Source of the DNA: Pseudonocardia sp. T1-2H
GTDB lineage: Bacteria > Actinomycetota > Actinomycetes > Mycobacteriales > Pseudonocardiaceae
Direction of reading: 5' to 3'
Length of the DNA: 64,000 nucleotides
Assembly: GCF_038039215.1 (NCBI RefSeq)
Contig: NZ_JBBPCL010000001.1
Location: forward strand, 4,712,001-4,776,000
Position numbers and translations under genes: made by a program. Shown here piece by piece: positions 31,196 to 40,323 of this stretch (within the stretch, counting starts at the first letter, position 1; every line of letters begins with the position of its first letter). The notes under the pieces were generated by a model. It did no database searches. It saw only the letters and a program-made list of their open reading frames with translations, and was not told the origin of the DNA.

Positions 31196-31372
31196 ACGAC
31201 GTCCCGAAGGACGCACGGAAATCGTCTACAAGGGCTGGGCACCGGTCAGCCCGTTGCCTTCAGTCATGGCTGGCCACTCACCGTGTTGCGCAATTGTCGG
31301 TCTGGGTGTCGTCGAGTGGCCTGGCTCGACCGTTGATCCATTTGTTCCGGCCAGGCGGGTGGCGCGCGGGCG

Positions 31373-31447
31373 CTGGAGTCGATGGCGATGAACTTCGTGC
31401 GCGGGCGTCGAGCCGGCTACGACGCCTGGGGCAAAGCCCGGTGCTAA
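31373..31447 (+). pseudogene. possible GMC oxidoreductase fragment
   Basis: A 24-codon stretch reads LESMAMNFVRGRRAGYDAWG and then stops. This closely follows the GMC flavoenzyme signature (S-x-N-A-M-x-x-x-R-G-x-x-x-D-Y-D-x-W). The flanks do not continue the domain in any frame. It looks like a relic of a deleted oxidoreductase gene; the rest of 31196-31475 shows nothing else. Confidence 0.35.
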
Positions 31448-31475
31448 CGGCTGTCGCTCCAGCCGGACCACCGCC

Positions 31476-33470
31476 TCACACACGATCTTGCTGACAGTCC
31501 CCGTCACCGGGTTGGATCAGCGGGCGAGGATGCGGCGTCGGCCGTGGGCTAGAGCTGGGGCGAAGAGGGGGGCCGGGGCAGATCTCCGCGGGTCGTTCAG
31601 GCGGGTGCAGCGCCGGTGGTGCCTGATGGAGGCGGTAGAGCCGGGCGTAGCCGGGGCTGCTGGTGAGAAGTTGACTGTGGGTGCCGGCGGCGCTGATGCG
31701 GCCCTGGTCGAGCACGACGATGAGGTCGGCGTCGGTGACCGTGAGCAGGTTGTGGCTGATGATGATCGTGGTACGCCCGGCCATCAGCCGGCGCAGCGGT
31801 TGCAGGACGCGGCGCGTGGACTCGGCGTCCAGCCCGGTGGTCGGTTCATCGAGCAGCAGCACGGGCGCGTCGCGGATCATCGCCCGGGCGATGGCCAGGC
31901 GTTGGCGCTGCCCTCCGGACAACAGCCGACCACGTTGCCCGATCCGCGAGTCATACCCGCCGGGCAGCGCGGAGATGAACTCGTGTGCATCGGCCGCGAC
32001 CGCCGCGGCGACGATGTCGGCGTCGGTGGCGTCGGGCCGGCCCCAGGCGATGTTCTCACGGACGGTGCCGTCGAAGACGAGAGTCTCCTGCAGCACGGTG
32101 GCGATGTTGCGGCGCAGGTCGGCCTCCGACAGGTCGCGCAGGTCGGTGCCGTCGAGCGAGATACTCCCCTGGTTCGGGTCGTAGAAGCGCAGCAGCAGCT
32201 TGGCCAGCGTCGATTTGCCGGCCCCGCTGGCCCCCACTATCGCGATGCGTTGCCCGGGGCGTACCTCGAGGTCGATGCCCGCGACCGCGGGGCGGTCGGT
32301 GTCGGGGTAGCCGAAACCCACCTCGCGCACGCGGAGGTATCCGCGGGCGCGGGGCAGGGGCACGGGGTGGGTCGGTTCGGTGATGGTGGGGGCGAGGTCG
32401 AGCAGCTCCATCACCCTTTCCGCGCTGGCGCTGGCCGCATACAACGAGTTGGTCAGCTGCCCCAGGCCTTGGAGCGGGCCGTAGAGCTGCGTCAGGTAGG
32501 CCACGAACACCAGGAGGCCACCCAGGGTGATGTTGTTGGTGCTGAGTTCCCACACCGCCAAGCCCATGACCAGCAGCACACCCACGACCTCGAGCAGCTC
32601 GGTGAGCGGGCCGAAGAGGGCCTGCAACCGGGTCGCCCTCATCTGCGCGACGAAGCTGCCCAGGTTCTCCTGGTCGAACCGGGCCGACTCCGAGGCCTGC
32701 CGGTGGTAGGCGCGGACCAGGGCGGCGTTGCTGAAGCTCTCCTCGGCGACCGTGGTGAGGGAACTCGCCCGGCGCCGTGTCTCCCGGGAGGCGTCCTTGA
32801 TCCGGCGGGAGAAGGACCGCGCGATGAGCAGGAACCCGGGGGCGGCGATCAGCGAGGCGAGCGTCATCTGCCAGCTGATGTAGAACAGCGCGGCGGTGAA
32901 GAAGACGAGCTGGAAGGCGTAGGTCAAGCCCTGCGCGAGGCCGGAGAGCACGAGCTGCTCGATCGCACTGATGTCCCCGGTGAGCCGGGACAGGATGTCG
33001 CCGAGTTGGCGGCGTTCGAAGAACTGCGACGACTGCCGGTGCAGGTGGGTGAACAACCTGCTGCGCAGGTTGAGCACGAACCGCTCCCCCACCCAGGTGG
33101 ACAGGTACCGGTCGGCGAACGACACGACACCCTCGAGAACCGAGATCCCGATGTAGGCGGCGGCCAGCGCCGGGAAGTAGCGGAAGCTGTGCGGGGTCAG
33201 AACGTCGTCGACGAGGATCTTGAACAACCAGATCGTCGCCGCGCTCAGCAACGGGCCGGCCGCGACGAGGAGCAGGCTGGCCCACACCCGCCCGCGGAAC
33301 GGCCGGGTCTCCGGCCAGAACCGTCGGAAGACCGTCCACAGCCCCACCGCAGGGGTGTCTGCGAGCAGGTTGCTCGACACCAGCAGGCCGGTCACCGACA
33401 GCCGCGGCACTCCCGGTGCTGGCGGCCGCGAGGCGACCTCCACAGCCGAACCGGCAGTCGGCTCAGTCAT
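31476..33470 (-). CDS. ABC transporter, fused permease and ATPase
   Basis: 664 residues. Six membrane helices in the first half (type-I exporter fold) are followed by an ATPase with Walker A (GASGAGKST), Q-loop (VLQETLVF), signature LSGGQRQRLA, Walker B (VLLLDEPT) and the H-loop (ISHNLLT). It should export lipids, peptides or drugs as a homodimer or with a partner half-transporter that is not nearby. The C-terminus carries an unusual 40-residue Pro/Arg-rich tail. Start at the ATG at 33470. Confidence 0.92.
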   Translation of the reverse strand: MTEPTAGSAVEVASRPPAPGVPRLSVTGLLVSSNLLADTPAVGLWTVFRRFWPETRPFRGRVWASLLLVAAGPLLSAATIWLFKILVDDVLTPHSFRYFPALAAAYIGISVLEGVVSFADRYLSTWVGERFVLNLRSRLFTHLHRQSSQFFERRQLGDILSRLTGDISAIEQLVLSGLAQGLTYAFQLVFFTAALFYISWQMTLASLIAAPGFLLIARSFSRRIKDASRETRRRASSLTTVAEESFSNAALVRAYHRQASESARFDQENLGSFVAQMRATRLQALFGPLTELLEVVGVLLVMGLAVWELSTNNITLGGLLVFVAYLTQLYGPLQGLGQLTNSLYAASASAERVMELLDLAPTITEPTHPVPLPRARGYLRVREVGFGYPDTDRPAVAGIDLEVRPGQRIAIVGASGAGKSTLAKLLLRFYDPNQGSISLDGTDLRDLSEADLRRNIATVLQETLVFDGTVRENIAWGRPDATDADIVAAAVAADAHEFISALPGGYDSRIGQRGRLLSGGQRQRLAIARAMIRDAPVLLLDEPTTGLDAESTRRVLQPLRRLMAGRTTIIISHNLLTVTDADLIVVLDQGRISAAGTHSQLLTSSPGYARLYRLHQAPPALHPPERPAEICPGPPLRPSSSPRPTPHPRPLIQPGDGDCQQDRV

Positions 33471-33571
33471 CGCCGGCGCACTCCCCCGTCATGACCCGGG
33501 GAACGGCCCCGCCCGGCGTCGGGCGGAGCCGTCCCGAGGATCTACTCAGTTCCTCTCAGATCCCTCCGACC

Positions 33572-33691
33572 TCACCTGCGGTCGTAGTCCCGGTCGTCGC
33601 GGTCGCGGTCGCGGTCGCGGTTGCGGTCGTTCTTGTCGTTGCGACGCCAGTCATTCTTCGCCGGCGTCCAGCCCCACTTGTTGTCGCTCAT
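33572..33691 (-). CDS. 39-residue highly charged Arg/Asp-repeat protein
   Basis: An ATG at 33691 follows a near-perfect AGGAGGAG site. The product starts MSDNKWGWTPAKNDWRRN and then becomes a run of Arg-Asp and Asn-Arg repeats, ending DYDRR. The repeat DNA is a (gcggtc)n-like tract. Because of the excellent ribosome site I take this as a real small gene, although the frame is open upstream into a longer ORF. Function unknown; the charge pattern suggests a disordered nucleic-acid- or protein-binding peptide. Confidence 0.6.
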   Translation of the reverse strand: MSDNKWGWTPAKNDWRRNDKNDRNRDRDRDRDDRDYDRR

Positions 33692-34160
33692 TTCTCCTCC
33701 TTTGAATGGTGTCGGACACCATTCGGCGTCCTCCGAATTAACGTACCCCCGCCGTTTCTTGATCGCCAGGAAACTGAGCCCGCTCTCAGTAATTTCGTAG
33801 GTGTGACACAGGCGACTCTTCAGTGACAGATGCGCCCCATTCGTCCCGTTAGTGCAAAGATGGATCGAAAACTCACCGCGCGGGTTCCAATGCATATACC
33901 TTGCCGAATCTTTACCGATCCGTGCCACGCCCGTCCGATTTCCGCCGGGTCGTCCTGACGGTGGCCGAATAGGTGAGAACGGACAGAAATCACCGACCGG
34001 GGCCACGCTGTCGTCTACGCCCACCGCCACGGCCTCACGGGTCGCTCCGGCACCCCACCACAGACCCGCAGCGACCGCAGCCACGGCACCGGCACCGGCC
34101 GGCAACCCGAGCACCAGCAGTACGGCCGTGACCAGCACCAACAGCGCGATCATCATTCGC
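33692..34160 (-). other. weakly coding ORF with an N-terminal membrane helix
   Basis: Upstream of and in frame with the small gene, an ATG at 34156 opens a frame whose first 50 codons encode a strongly hydrophobic Ala/Val/Leu segment, plausible as a small membrane protein. The rest (33692-34000) has low GC3, looks non-coding and contains no motif. I list it as uncertain, possibly a truncated membrane gene joined to an intergenic leader. Confidence 0.25.
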
Positions 34161-34282
34161 AGCAGGCGGTCCGGGTACGTGTCCGCGGGAGGCGGCGCTG
34201 CCCGTGCCGCAAACCGGCGGCGAACTCACGATCTGCGGCATTGATCTGCGGCTCGCTCTCTCATTTGTCCCGTTCGTCTCTA

Positions 34283-34539
34283 TCAAGCATTTCGGTCTCC
34301 GCTGCGCGCGCACTTACCGTCGGTTACCGATCGCCGGCGTGGAGCAGCAGCGAACGCTCCTGGGCGGCGGCACAGCAACGCGAGCCGGGGAGTGGCCGCC
34401 CGCGGGCACCGAAGCTGCTCGAGCAGCTGCTCGGTGAGCTCGTCGAGCCGATCACGGATCGACTCGAGGTCCGGCGCGGCGGAGTAGGCCTCCACGGGGG
34501 CCCCGAGCGGAACTTCGTTGCGGCCACTTCGTCACTCAC
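34283..34539 (-). pseudogene. small gene with a frameshift near its start
   Basis: Reading leftward, GTG at 34539 begins MSDEVAATKFRSG and then goes out of frame at a G/C run (34496-34504). With one more G, the product continues APVEAYSAAPDLESIRDRLDELTEQLLEQLR, a credible amphipathic helix, and ends at 34283. About 85 residues. I know no family. As for other genes here, this may be a sequence error rather than a mutation. Confidence 0.4.
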
Positions 34540-34828
34540 GAGAATGCGCTAAACAGCGAGATCGACCAGCGAACCGAAGCCGCCTGGCCCGACCAGGAGT
34601 CGACAGCCCTATCAGAGTGCTTACCCTTTCCTGCGTACTCCGTTGAACTCAGCCGACTTCGACGGCGGGGCCGATTACGCACCACACCCGAAAAGCGCGC
34701 CTACTCAGCCCACACCACGGATCGTTGTCGGCCCACGAAACACTCTGCGGTAAATCGACTAGCGCTGCGCCTGTCCGGTCATCCATTTCGCGCAGCCGTG
34801 AGGCGAGGTCTCTCCGGATTTCGGGATT

Positions 34829-35010
34829 GTCAAGAGAACGGTGTATCGCCATCTAAACGCACTCGAGGGCGGCCTGCTCGTTCGGGAAGTGCCCGCGGGC
34901 TTTGACCGCCCGCCGGATCCTGGCGTGGACCGATTCGATCGCGTTGGTCGAGCAGATGACCTTGCGGATCTCGGCGTCGAAGGCCAAGGACGGCACGAAA
35001 CGGCAGACCG
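34829..35010 (-). mobile_element. IS256-family transposase C-terminal remnant
   Basis: On the reverse strand the bases from about 35010 to 34853 translate as RFVPSLAFDAEIRKVICSTN, then AIESVHARIRRAVKARGHFP and NEQAALECV. This is the conserved C-terminal part of mutator (IS256-type) transposases. It then meets TAG where the family has Tyr, followed by MAIHRSLD, which again matches. No upstream half, terminal repeats or target duplication are seen. The following reverse-strand ORF to 34649 is probably not a gene. Confidence 0.75.
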
Positions 35011-35044
35011 AGCAGACCGGCGACGATCGCCGGTCTGTTCGCGG

Positions 35045-35350
35045 TCACGACTCCCAGGTCCGACGGCATCGCAACAGCCCTCGGCCGGTCCGGGCCGGAC
35101 GGCGTCGTGGTCGTAGGAAGAACATGACGACGGCGAGCACGGCGGCCACGACGGCGGCTCCGTTCACCGACAGCTCCAGACACAGCACAGCGGACAGGAC
35201 GGCGACCACGACGACCGCGTCGTAGGGGAGGGCCGCCCGGCGCTCCCGAGCCGATATCGAACGTCGCATGGACGCCGCGAACCGGGGGTCCGTCTCCGCG
35301 ACCCGGTGCTCGATCTCCCGCAAGACCCGACGCTCCCGCTCGCTCAACAT
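35045..35350 (-). CDS. DUF3040 family small membrane protein
   Basis: 101 residues from the ATG at 35350. It begins MLSERERRVLREIEHRV, the DUF3040 signature, followed by a basic stretch and two hydrophobic helices (about 43-62 and 64-79) and a basic C-terminus. Members are common in actinobacteria, without known function. The start lies inside the last codons of the ABC1 kinase gene (7-bp overlap), so the two are co-translated. The IS256 scrap lies just beyond its stop. Confidence 0.85.
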   Translation of the reverse strand: MLSERERRVLREIEHRVAETDPRFAASMRRSISARERRAALPYDAVVVVAVLSAVLCLELSVNGAAVVAAVLAVVMFFLRPRRRPARTGRGLLRCRRTWES

Positions 35351-36804
35351 GACGGCCTCCCGATTCCACCGGCCGCTGTGCTGTGTCTCGGGGCCTCGAC
35401 CATCGGGCGATCGGTCGGCGCCGGCCGGCCGGCGCGCGTGCCCGCGGCCTCGGCGTACCGGCCTCGGCCGTCTGCGAACCCGGGCAACCAGCGCTCCGCG
35501 AGGCCGCGCGCAGCGGCTGTGCAGTCGAGCTGGGCCAGTGCGTTCGTCCATCCCGACAGCACCCGCACGACCAGCAGGTACTGGGCGGGCAAGGTCAGCG
35601 CGCGCCCGGTCTCCCAGTACGCCCGGCCGCGCAGGTTGACCACCCGCTCGCCCTGACGCTTCATCCACGCCCGATGGAAGTGGAACCGCTCGACACGGAG
35701 CGGATCGCCTAGCGCGCCGATGTAGCGCAGCACGTCGTCGGCCGCGACGTCCCGGGCGAGGAAGCCTTCGGCGCGCAGCAGGTCCATCATCGCGTCGGGC
35801 TCGGCGTCGGCGACGTGCCGCAGGATCCGCGCGAGCACCGGCGGGATCCCGCCGGGCAGGGTCGCGACCGCGCCATAGTCGATCATCGCGAGCCGCCCGT
35901 CGGCCAGTGCCAGGAAGTTGCCCGGATGCGGGTCGGCGTGCAGCAGCCCGAGGCGCGCCGGGGAGGAGAACATCGTCTCCAGGACGGTGTGCGCGTACCG
36001 GTCGCGGCGGGCCTGATCGGCGCCGTCGACGGCCGGACGCCCGATGATCGTGCCCAGCGAGACCCCGTCCAGCCACTCCGAGACGAGCACCTTCGGCGCC
36101 GACGCCACCACCGCGGGTACGACGAGCGCGTCGTCACCGGCGAACGCCGCCGCGAACGCGCGCTGCCGGTCGGCCTCGGCGCGATAGTCGAGCTCGTCGA
36201 GCATCCGCTCGCGTAGCTCCTGCATCACGGCCCGCGCGTCGAGCCCGGGGACGATCAGCGTGAACAGCCGGGAGCACCGCTCCAGGGTGCGCAGGTCGGC
36301 GTCGAGGGCGAGATCGGCGCCCGGGTACTGGATCTTGACCGCCACCGCTCGCCCGTCGGCCAACACCGCCCGGTGCACCTGTCCGACGCTCGCGGCCGCG
36401 GCCGGGACGTCGTCGAAGTCGCGGAACCGCCGCCGCCACTGGCCGCCCAGCTGCTCGTCGAGCGCCCGGTGCACTACGCGCGCCGGCATCGACGGGCCGG
36501 ACGACTGCAGCCGGCTCAGCGCACGATGGTAGGGCTCGGCGATGTCGGCGGGGATCATCGCGTCGTAGACGCTCAGCGCCTGCCCGACCTTCATCGCCGC
36601 GCCCTTGAGCTGCCCGAGCACGGTGAACAGCTGCTCGGCATTGCGCGCCGTAGCCACCGCCGAGACCGCGTCGGCGTCGGCGCCGGCCAGCCGCCGTCCC
36701 CAGCCCGCGGCCGCGCGCCCGCCGAAGGCCAGCGGAAGCGCGGCGAGCTTCACCGACCGAGCCATCCCGCCGCTCGGGATCTCGCGGTAGGCCGTGTTCG
36801 TCAT
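35344..36804 (-). CDS. ABC1/UbiB-family atypical kinase
   Basis: 486 residues. The ABC1 hallmarks are in order: KxGQ motif (AAMKVGQALS), Ala-rich loop in place of a Gly loop (AAAASVGQVHRA), VAVKIQYPG with the catalytic Lys, LLHADPHPGNF and MIDYGA for metal binding. In bacteria and mitochondria such proteins support quinone biosynthesis or lipid homeostasis; in actinobacteria the role is unclear. The ATG at 36804 is 155 bp from a CTACTA-N7-TAGTAG dyad, suggesting repression by a BlaI-like protein. Confidence 0.9.
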   Translation of the reverse strand: MTNTAYREIPSGGMARSVKLAALPLAFGGRAAAGWGRRLAGADADAVSAVATARNAEQLFTVLGQLKGAAMKVGQALSVYDAMIPADIAEPYHRALSRLQSSGPSMPARVVHRALDEQLGGQWRRRFRDFDDVPAAAASVGQVHRAVLADGRAVAVKIQYPGADLALDADLRTLERCSRLFTLIVPGLDARAVMQELRERMLDELDYRAEADRQRAFAAAFAGDDALVVPAVVASAPKVLVSEWLDGVSLGTIIGRPAVDGADQARRDRYAHTVLETMFSSPARLGLLHADPHPGNFLALADGRLAMIDYGAVATLPGGIPPVLARILRHVADAEPDAMMDLLRAEGFLARDVAADDVLRYIGALGDPLRVERFHFHRAWMKRQGERVVNLRGRAYWETGRALTLPAQYLLVVRVLSGWTNALAQLDCTAAARGLAERWLPGFADGRGRYAEAAGTRAGRPAPTDRPMVEAPRHSTAAGGIGRPSC

Positions 36805-37126
36805 CGCCGTCCGCTCCCGGTCGCGCCCGGCTCATCCGGGGCCTGGTCAATGGCGTGGCGGCGCAGCGGGGGCGGCATCCCGGGTGCTGGCCTGCGGAAG
36901 GGGATGTGGGCGGTGGCCGCCGGGAGTCGCAGCGAACGGGCAAGAGACGTGGTCATGTCTACTAAAACGGATAGTAGCCCGGGGATGTTCAGCCGGCTCC
37001 GCGCCGCCAACCCGATGAACAGACGGGGTTCGCCACCCGTGCTAGTGACGTGCGCCGGCACCTCGTCCCCGGCGCCCGGCGTGGGGGAACTCGCGCCGAC
37101 CCGACACGATCGGCAGGACTGCAGGC
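36805..37126 (+). promoter_or_regulatory. divergent promoter region of the ABC1 kinase and the haloperoxidase-like gene
   Basis: 322 bases between two divergent starts (36804 reverse, 37127 forward). Apart from the dyad at 36959-36977 no gene or motif is recognised. Both promoters are expected here. Confidence 0.5.
36959..36977. promoter_or_regulatory. operator-like dyad CTACTA-N7-TAGTAG
   Basis: A perfect 6-bp inverted repeat with a 7-base spacer (AAACGGA). The same dyad with a different spacer occurs twice at 40961 and 41080. Dyads of TACTA/TAGTA type are what BlaI/MecI-family repressors bind; a BlaI-like gene lies at 38723. Confidence 0.7.
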
Positions 37127-38437
37127 ATGCGCAGGAGAACCACAACACTCGTCACCCTGGTCGCAGCGGCCGTCGCGGCGGGCATCGCCGTTCCGGCCCT
37201 GGCGGCGACGTCCAGCAGCGGCGTGCCGACCGCGGGCCCCGCGGACACCCCCGGATCCGGGCAGTCGGTGATCGACTGGAATCGGCAGCTGATCTCGATC
37301 CTCGGCGCCCCGAACGTCCAGCCGGGCACCGTCCATCCCACCCGCAGCTTCGCCATGCTGCAGGCCGCCGAGTACAACGCGGTCGTCTCGATCACCCACG
37401 CGGCGCCGGCCTACCGGTCCGCAGTGCCCGCGCCGAGCGGCGCCCGCCCCGACGCCGCGGCCGACCAGGCCGCGCACGACGTCCTCGTCGCCCTGTACCC
37501 CTCGATGCACGCCGGTCTGGACACCCAGCTCAGCGGCGAGCTGGCCGGCATGCCCGACGGGCAGGCCAAGCAGGACGGTGTCGGGGTCGGAGCGGCGGCG
37601 GCCCGTCAGATGGTCACGCTGCGGTCCTCGGACGGCTCGTCGGCGGCTGCGGCGCCGTTCGTGGCCGGAACCGCGCCCGGTGACTACCGGCAGACCCCGC
37701 CCAAGTTCCCCGCGCCGATGTACACCGGCTGGGGATCGGTCACCCCGTTCCTGCTCGACAACGCGAACCAGTTCAGTCCGGCCGCGCCGCCACCGGTGAG
37801 CAGCGCCGCGTACGCGACCGCGCTGAACGAGGTGAAGGACCTCGGGCGCGACTCCAGCACCACCCGCACCCCGGATGAGACCGTGGCCGGCAAGTTCTGG
37901 AGCGCCTCGCCGGTGTGGAACACCTGGAACCAGGTCGCACAGCAGCTGACCGCCGACCGGCACGCCAGCCTGGCGCAGGCGACCGGGGTGTTCTCGGCCA
38001 TGGACCTGTCGCTGGCCGACACGACCATCGCGATGTACAACACGAAGTACCAGGACCACGTCTGGCGACCGGTCACCGCGATCCAGCTCGGCGCCACCGC
38101 CGGCAATCCGGGCATCGTCGGCGATCCGACGTGGAACCCGCTGACCCCGACTGCCGCCGATCCGTCGTACCCCGGTGCCCACAGCGCGCTCAGTGAGGCG
38201 GCTGCCACCGCGCTGACCGCCTTCTACGGCGCCCACCAGGCGGTCGCGGTCACCTCGGCGGCCGACCCCGGGGTGACCCGCAGCTTCGACAGCCTCGCGG
38301 CCGCCGCCGACGAGGCCGGCCTCAGCCGGATCTGGGCCGGGCAGCACACCCGGATCGACCACCAAGCGGGGCAACAGCTCGGCGGCCAGGTCGCCAGGCT
38401 GGTGCTCGGCGATCTGCACCAGCCCACCACCGGCTGA
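37127..38437 (+). CDS. secreted vanadium-haloperoxidase/PAP2-like protein
   Basis: 436 residues with a cleavable signal peptide (basic start, hydrophobic core, ending near PALAA about residue 27). The acid-phosphatase/haloperoxidase active-site motifs are present: KYQDHVWRP with Lys and Arg, YPGAHS with the Ser-Gly-His-like turn, and RIWAGQHTRIDH with Arg and the vanadate-ligand His. The protein is secreted, possibly acting on halides or phosphate esters; the exact activity cannot be told. It shares its upstream region with the divergent ABC1 kinase. Confidence 0.85.
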   Translation: MRRRTTTLVTLVAAAVAAGIAVPALAATSSSGVPTAGPADTPGSGQSVIDWNRQLISILGAPNVQPGTVHPTRSFAMLQAAEYNAVVSITHAAPAYRSAVPAPSGARPDAAADQAAHDVLVALYPSMHAGLDTQLSGELAGMPDGQAKQDGVGVGAAAARQMVTLRSSDGSSAAAAPFVAGTAPGDYRQTPPKFPAPMYTGWGSVTPFLLDNANQFSPAAPPPVSSAAYATALNEVKDLGRDSSTTRTPDETVAGKFWSASPVWNTWNQVAQQLTADRHASLAQATGVFSAMDLSLADTTIAMYNTKYQDHVWRPVTAIQLGATAGNPGIVGDPTWNPLTPTAADPSYPGAHSALSEAAATALTAFYGAHQAVAVTSAADPGVTRSFDSLAAAADEAGLSRIWAGQHTRIDHQAGQQLGGQVARLVLGDLHQPTTG

Positions 38438-38722
38438 CTCAGGTTCCCGGTCGCCTTCCCCGCCCGCTGCCCGGCCCTCGCCGACGGAGCGGGGTCGGTG
38501 GCCACCCGGATGACATCCCGCCGGGGCCCACGGCGTCATCCAGCTCGCCGTGGGTTCCGTCGTCCCGTCCGGCCCGTGACGCCTGTAACCCCTCCCCGTA
38601 TCCCAAAGCGACCCTCATGCAGAGGGTGCACCGGTGCTGTGATGAACACCTGGGGGTCCCGGACCGTGTGAAGGGGTAGGGAGGCCGTCGGTCCCCCGCT
38701 CTGCCGAGTCCGGAGGTGCCCG

Positions 38723-39121
38723 ATGCCGTCCCTGCGCCGATCACGCCCGTTCGGTGACCTGGAGGCCACGGTGATGGACCGGTTGTGGACCGCGGAACGC
38801 CCGCTGCTCGTGCGCGACGTGGTCAACCTCATGCGCCCACAGCGAACACCCGCCTACACCACCGTCATGACGGTGCTGGGAAACCTGCACCGCAAGGGAT
38901 GGTTGCGGCGCTGCCGCGACGGCCAGGCCTGGCGCTACCAGCCGGTGCTCAGCCGACAGTCCTACACCGCCCTGCTCATGCGCGAGGCTCTGGCGGTCAG
39001 CGATGACCGGGCCGGGGTCCTGGCGCGCTTCGTCGAGGAGATCGACCCGGAGGATGCCGCGGCCCTCGCCGCGGCGCTGCGCGAGGCGCCCGAGGGGCAC
39101 CGCCCGGGGACGGCGTCGTGA
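38723..39121 (+). CDS. BlaI/MecI/CopY-family repressor
   Basis: 132 residues. A winged helix begins FGDLEATVMDRLW, typical of the family, followed by TPAYTTVMTVLGNLHRKGWL (recognition helix) and a C-terminal dimerisation helix region. The next gene encodes an M56 peptidase whose GTG overlaps this stop (GTGA), the classic BlaI-BlaR pairing in which the peptidase inactivates the repressor. Three dyads of a suitable kind lie upstream and downstream in the window. The start is the ATG at 38723 with GGAGGTGC upstream. Confidence 0.88.
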   Translation: MPSLRRSRPFGDLEATVMDRLWTAERPLLVRDVVNLMRPQRTPAYTTVMTVLGNLHRKGWLRRCRDGQAWRYQPVLSRQSYTALLMREALAVSDDRAGVLARFVEEIDPEDAAALAAALREAPEGHRPGTAS

Positions 39122-40071
39122 CCGTCGGCGGCACCCTGATCCTCTACGCGATGGTGGTCGGCTTTGCCGGCCCGGCCGGCTTCCGCCGCGCGGTCTGGCC
39201 GCTGCGGGCGCCACGATTGGGCGCCGCGGCGGTGCTCGCCGCGGCCTGGTCGGTGCCCGTCGCGCTCATCCTGGCCGGCGTAACGATCGCGCTGCCCGCG
39301 AGCGCCCTGTCCACCGACCTCGGCCAGTTGATCGGCGCCTGCCTCGCCCGGTTGCGCGCCGCCTACGGCACGCCGGGCGCAGCCGGGGTCATCACGGCGG
39401 GGCAGGTCCTCTCCGTGGCCACCGCAGCGCGCATCGCGTGGGCCGCGGGCCGGGTCGCACGCCGGCGGCGTAGGCAGGGACGCCGCCACCAGTTGCTGGT
39501 CAGGTTGGTGGGCCACCGTCGGCCCGACCTCCCGGCGATGGTGCTCGACTGCCCCGGGGCCGTCGCCTACAGCATCGCCGGCCGGCACCCGGCCGTCGTC
39601 GTCTCCAGTGGGGCCATCGATCTCCTCACCGAGCCGCAACTCGGCGCCGTGCTCGCCCACGAGAACGCGCACCTGCTCGCCCGGCATCACCGCTGGCAGG
39701 TCACAGCGGCCCTCGCCGCCGCCGCGATGCCCATCGTGCCGATGCTGCGGGAGGCCCCCGCCCGGGTGGGCCGGCTCCTCGAGATGGACGCCGACGAGCT
39801 CGCCGCGGATCATCACGAGCCACGGGTGCTCGCAAGCGCGCTGGTCGCCGTCACCTCCGCGGGAGGAAGTACAGCAGGCGGCGCCCCGATCCGGCCGGCC
39901 GCGACGCCGACCTCCACCGGAGCCGACGCCGCCGCCCGGATCCATCGCCTCCTGTGCCCGCCGGACCAGCTGCCCCGCCGGCGCCGGACCCTGATGCGCG
40001 CGGCCGTCGTGGCCGTGACCGTGGCGCCACTCGCCCTCGCGACGGCGCCCGCCCTCGTCGCGCTGCATTAG
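39118..40071 (+). CDS. M56-family membrane metallopeptidase
   Basis: 317 residues from the GTG at 39118, translationally coupled to the BlaI-type gene. It has about four membrane helices (near 1-20, 32-56, 85-105 and 285-310) and a cytoplasmic zinc site HENAH with a downstream Glu/Asp (MDADELAAD). This is the BlaR1 protease part. The penicillin-binding sensor domain of true BlaR1/MecR1 is absent, so the signal is different or comes from another protein. Expected role: cleave or inactivate the repressor. Confidence 0.87.
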   Translation: MTVGGTLILYAMVVGFAGPAGFRRAVWPLRAPRLGAAAVLAAAWSVPVALILAGVTIALPASALSTDLGQLIGACLARLRAAYGTPGAAGVITAGQVLSVATAARIAWAAGRVARRRRRQGRRHQLLVRLVGHRRPDLPAMVLDCPGAVAYSIAGRHPAVVVSSGAIDLLTEPQLGAVLAHENAHLLARHHRWQVTAALAAAAMPIVPMLREAPARVGRLLEMDADELAADHHEPRVLASALVAVTSAGGSTAGGAPIRPAATPTSTGADAAARIHRLLCPPDQLPRRRRTLMRAAVVAVTVAPLALATAPALVALH

Positions 40072-40323
40072 CCGCCGCAGGCAGCCGCCGGAGCATCGAC
40101 CGTCAGCCTCGGAGTGAGCGCGGGCCACACCCGTCCGGCGGGCGAGGAGCCAGGTCCCGAGGGGCCGGGGTGAAAGCAGCGCGCCGAGTCCGCGGAAGCC
40201 GAGCCAGGCCAGGGAAGGGCCCGGAATCGACGCGGTGAGGAGACGGGCAGCGCGTCGCCCCGGTCGTCCTCACGGAACCCTGACAGCACGCGGCAGCGGG
40301 GTTGGCGACCTTCTCCGGGTGGT

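Noticed and set aside
31226..31507. 93-residue reverse ORF between the cupredoxin and ABC genes
   Set aside because: No ribosome site, poor composition, and it overlaps the ABC gene end; the forward GMC-like relic explains part of it better.
31488..33494. 668-residue forward ORF opposite the ABC transporter
   Set aside because: Antisense shadow; reverse strand shows all ABC motifs.
33590..33630. Hexanucleotide repeat as a CRISPR array
   Set aside because: Units are 6 bp without spacers and lie inside a coding frame; no CRISPR array or cas gene is present in the window.
34649..34852. 67-residue reverse ORF after the IS256 remnant
   Set aside because: Only its first residues match the transposase; the rest has no codon bias or motif.
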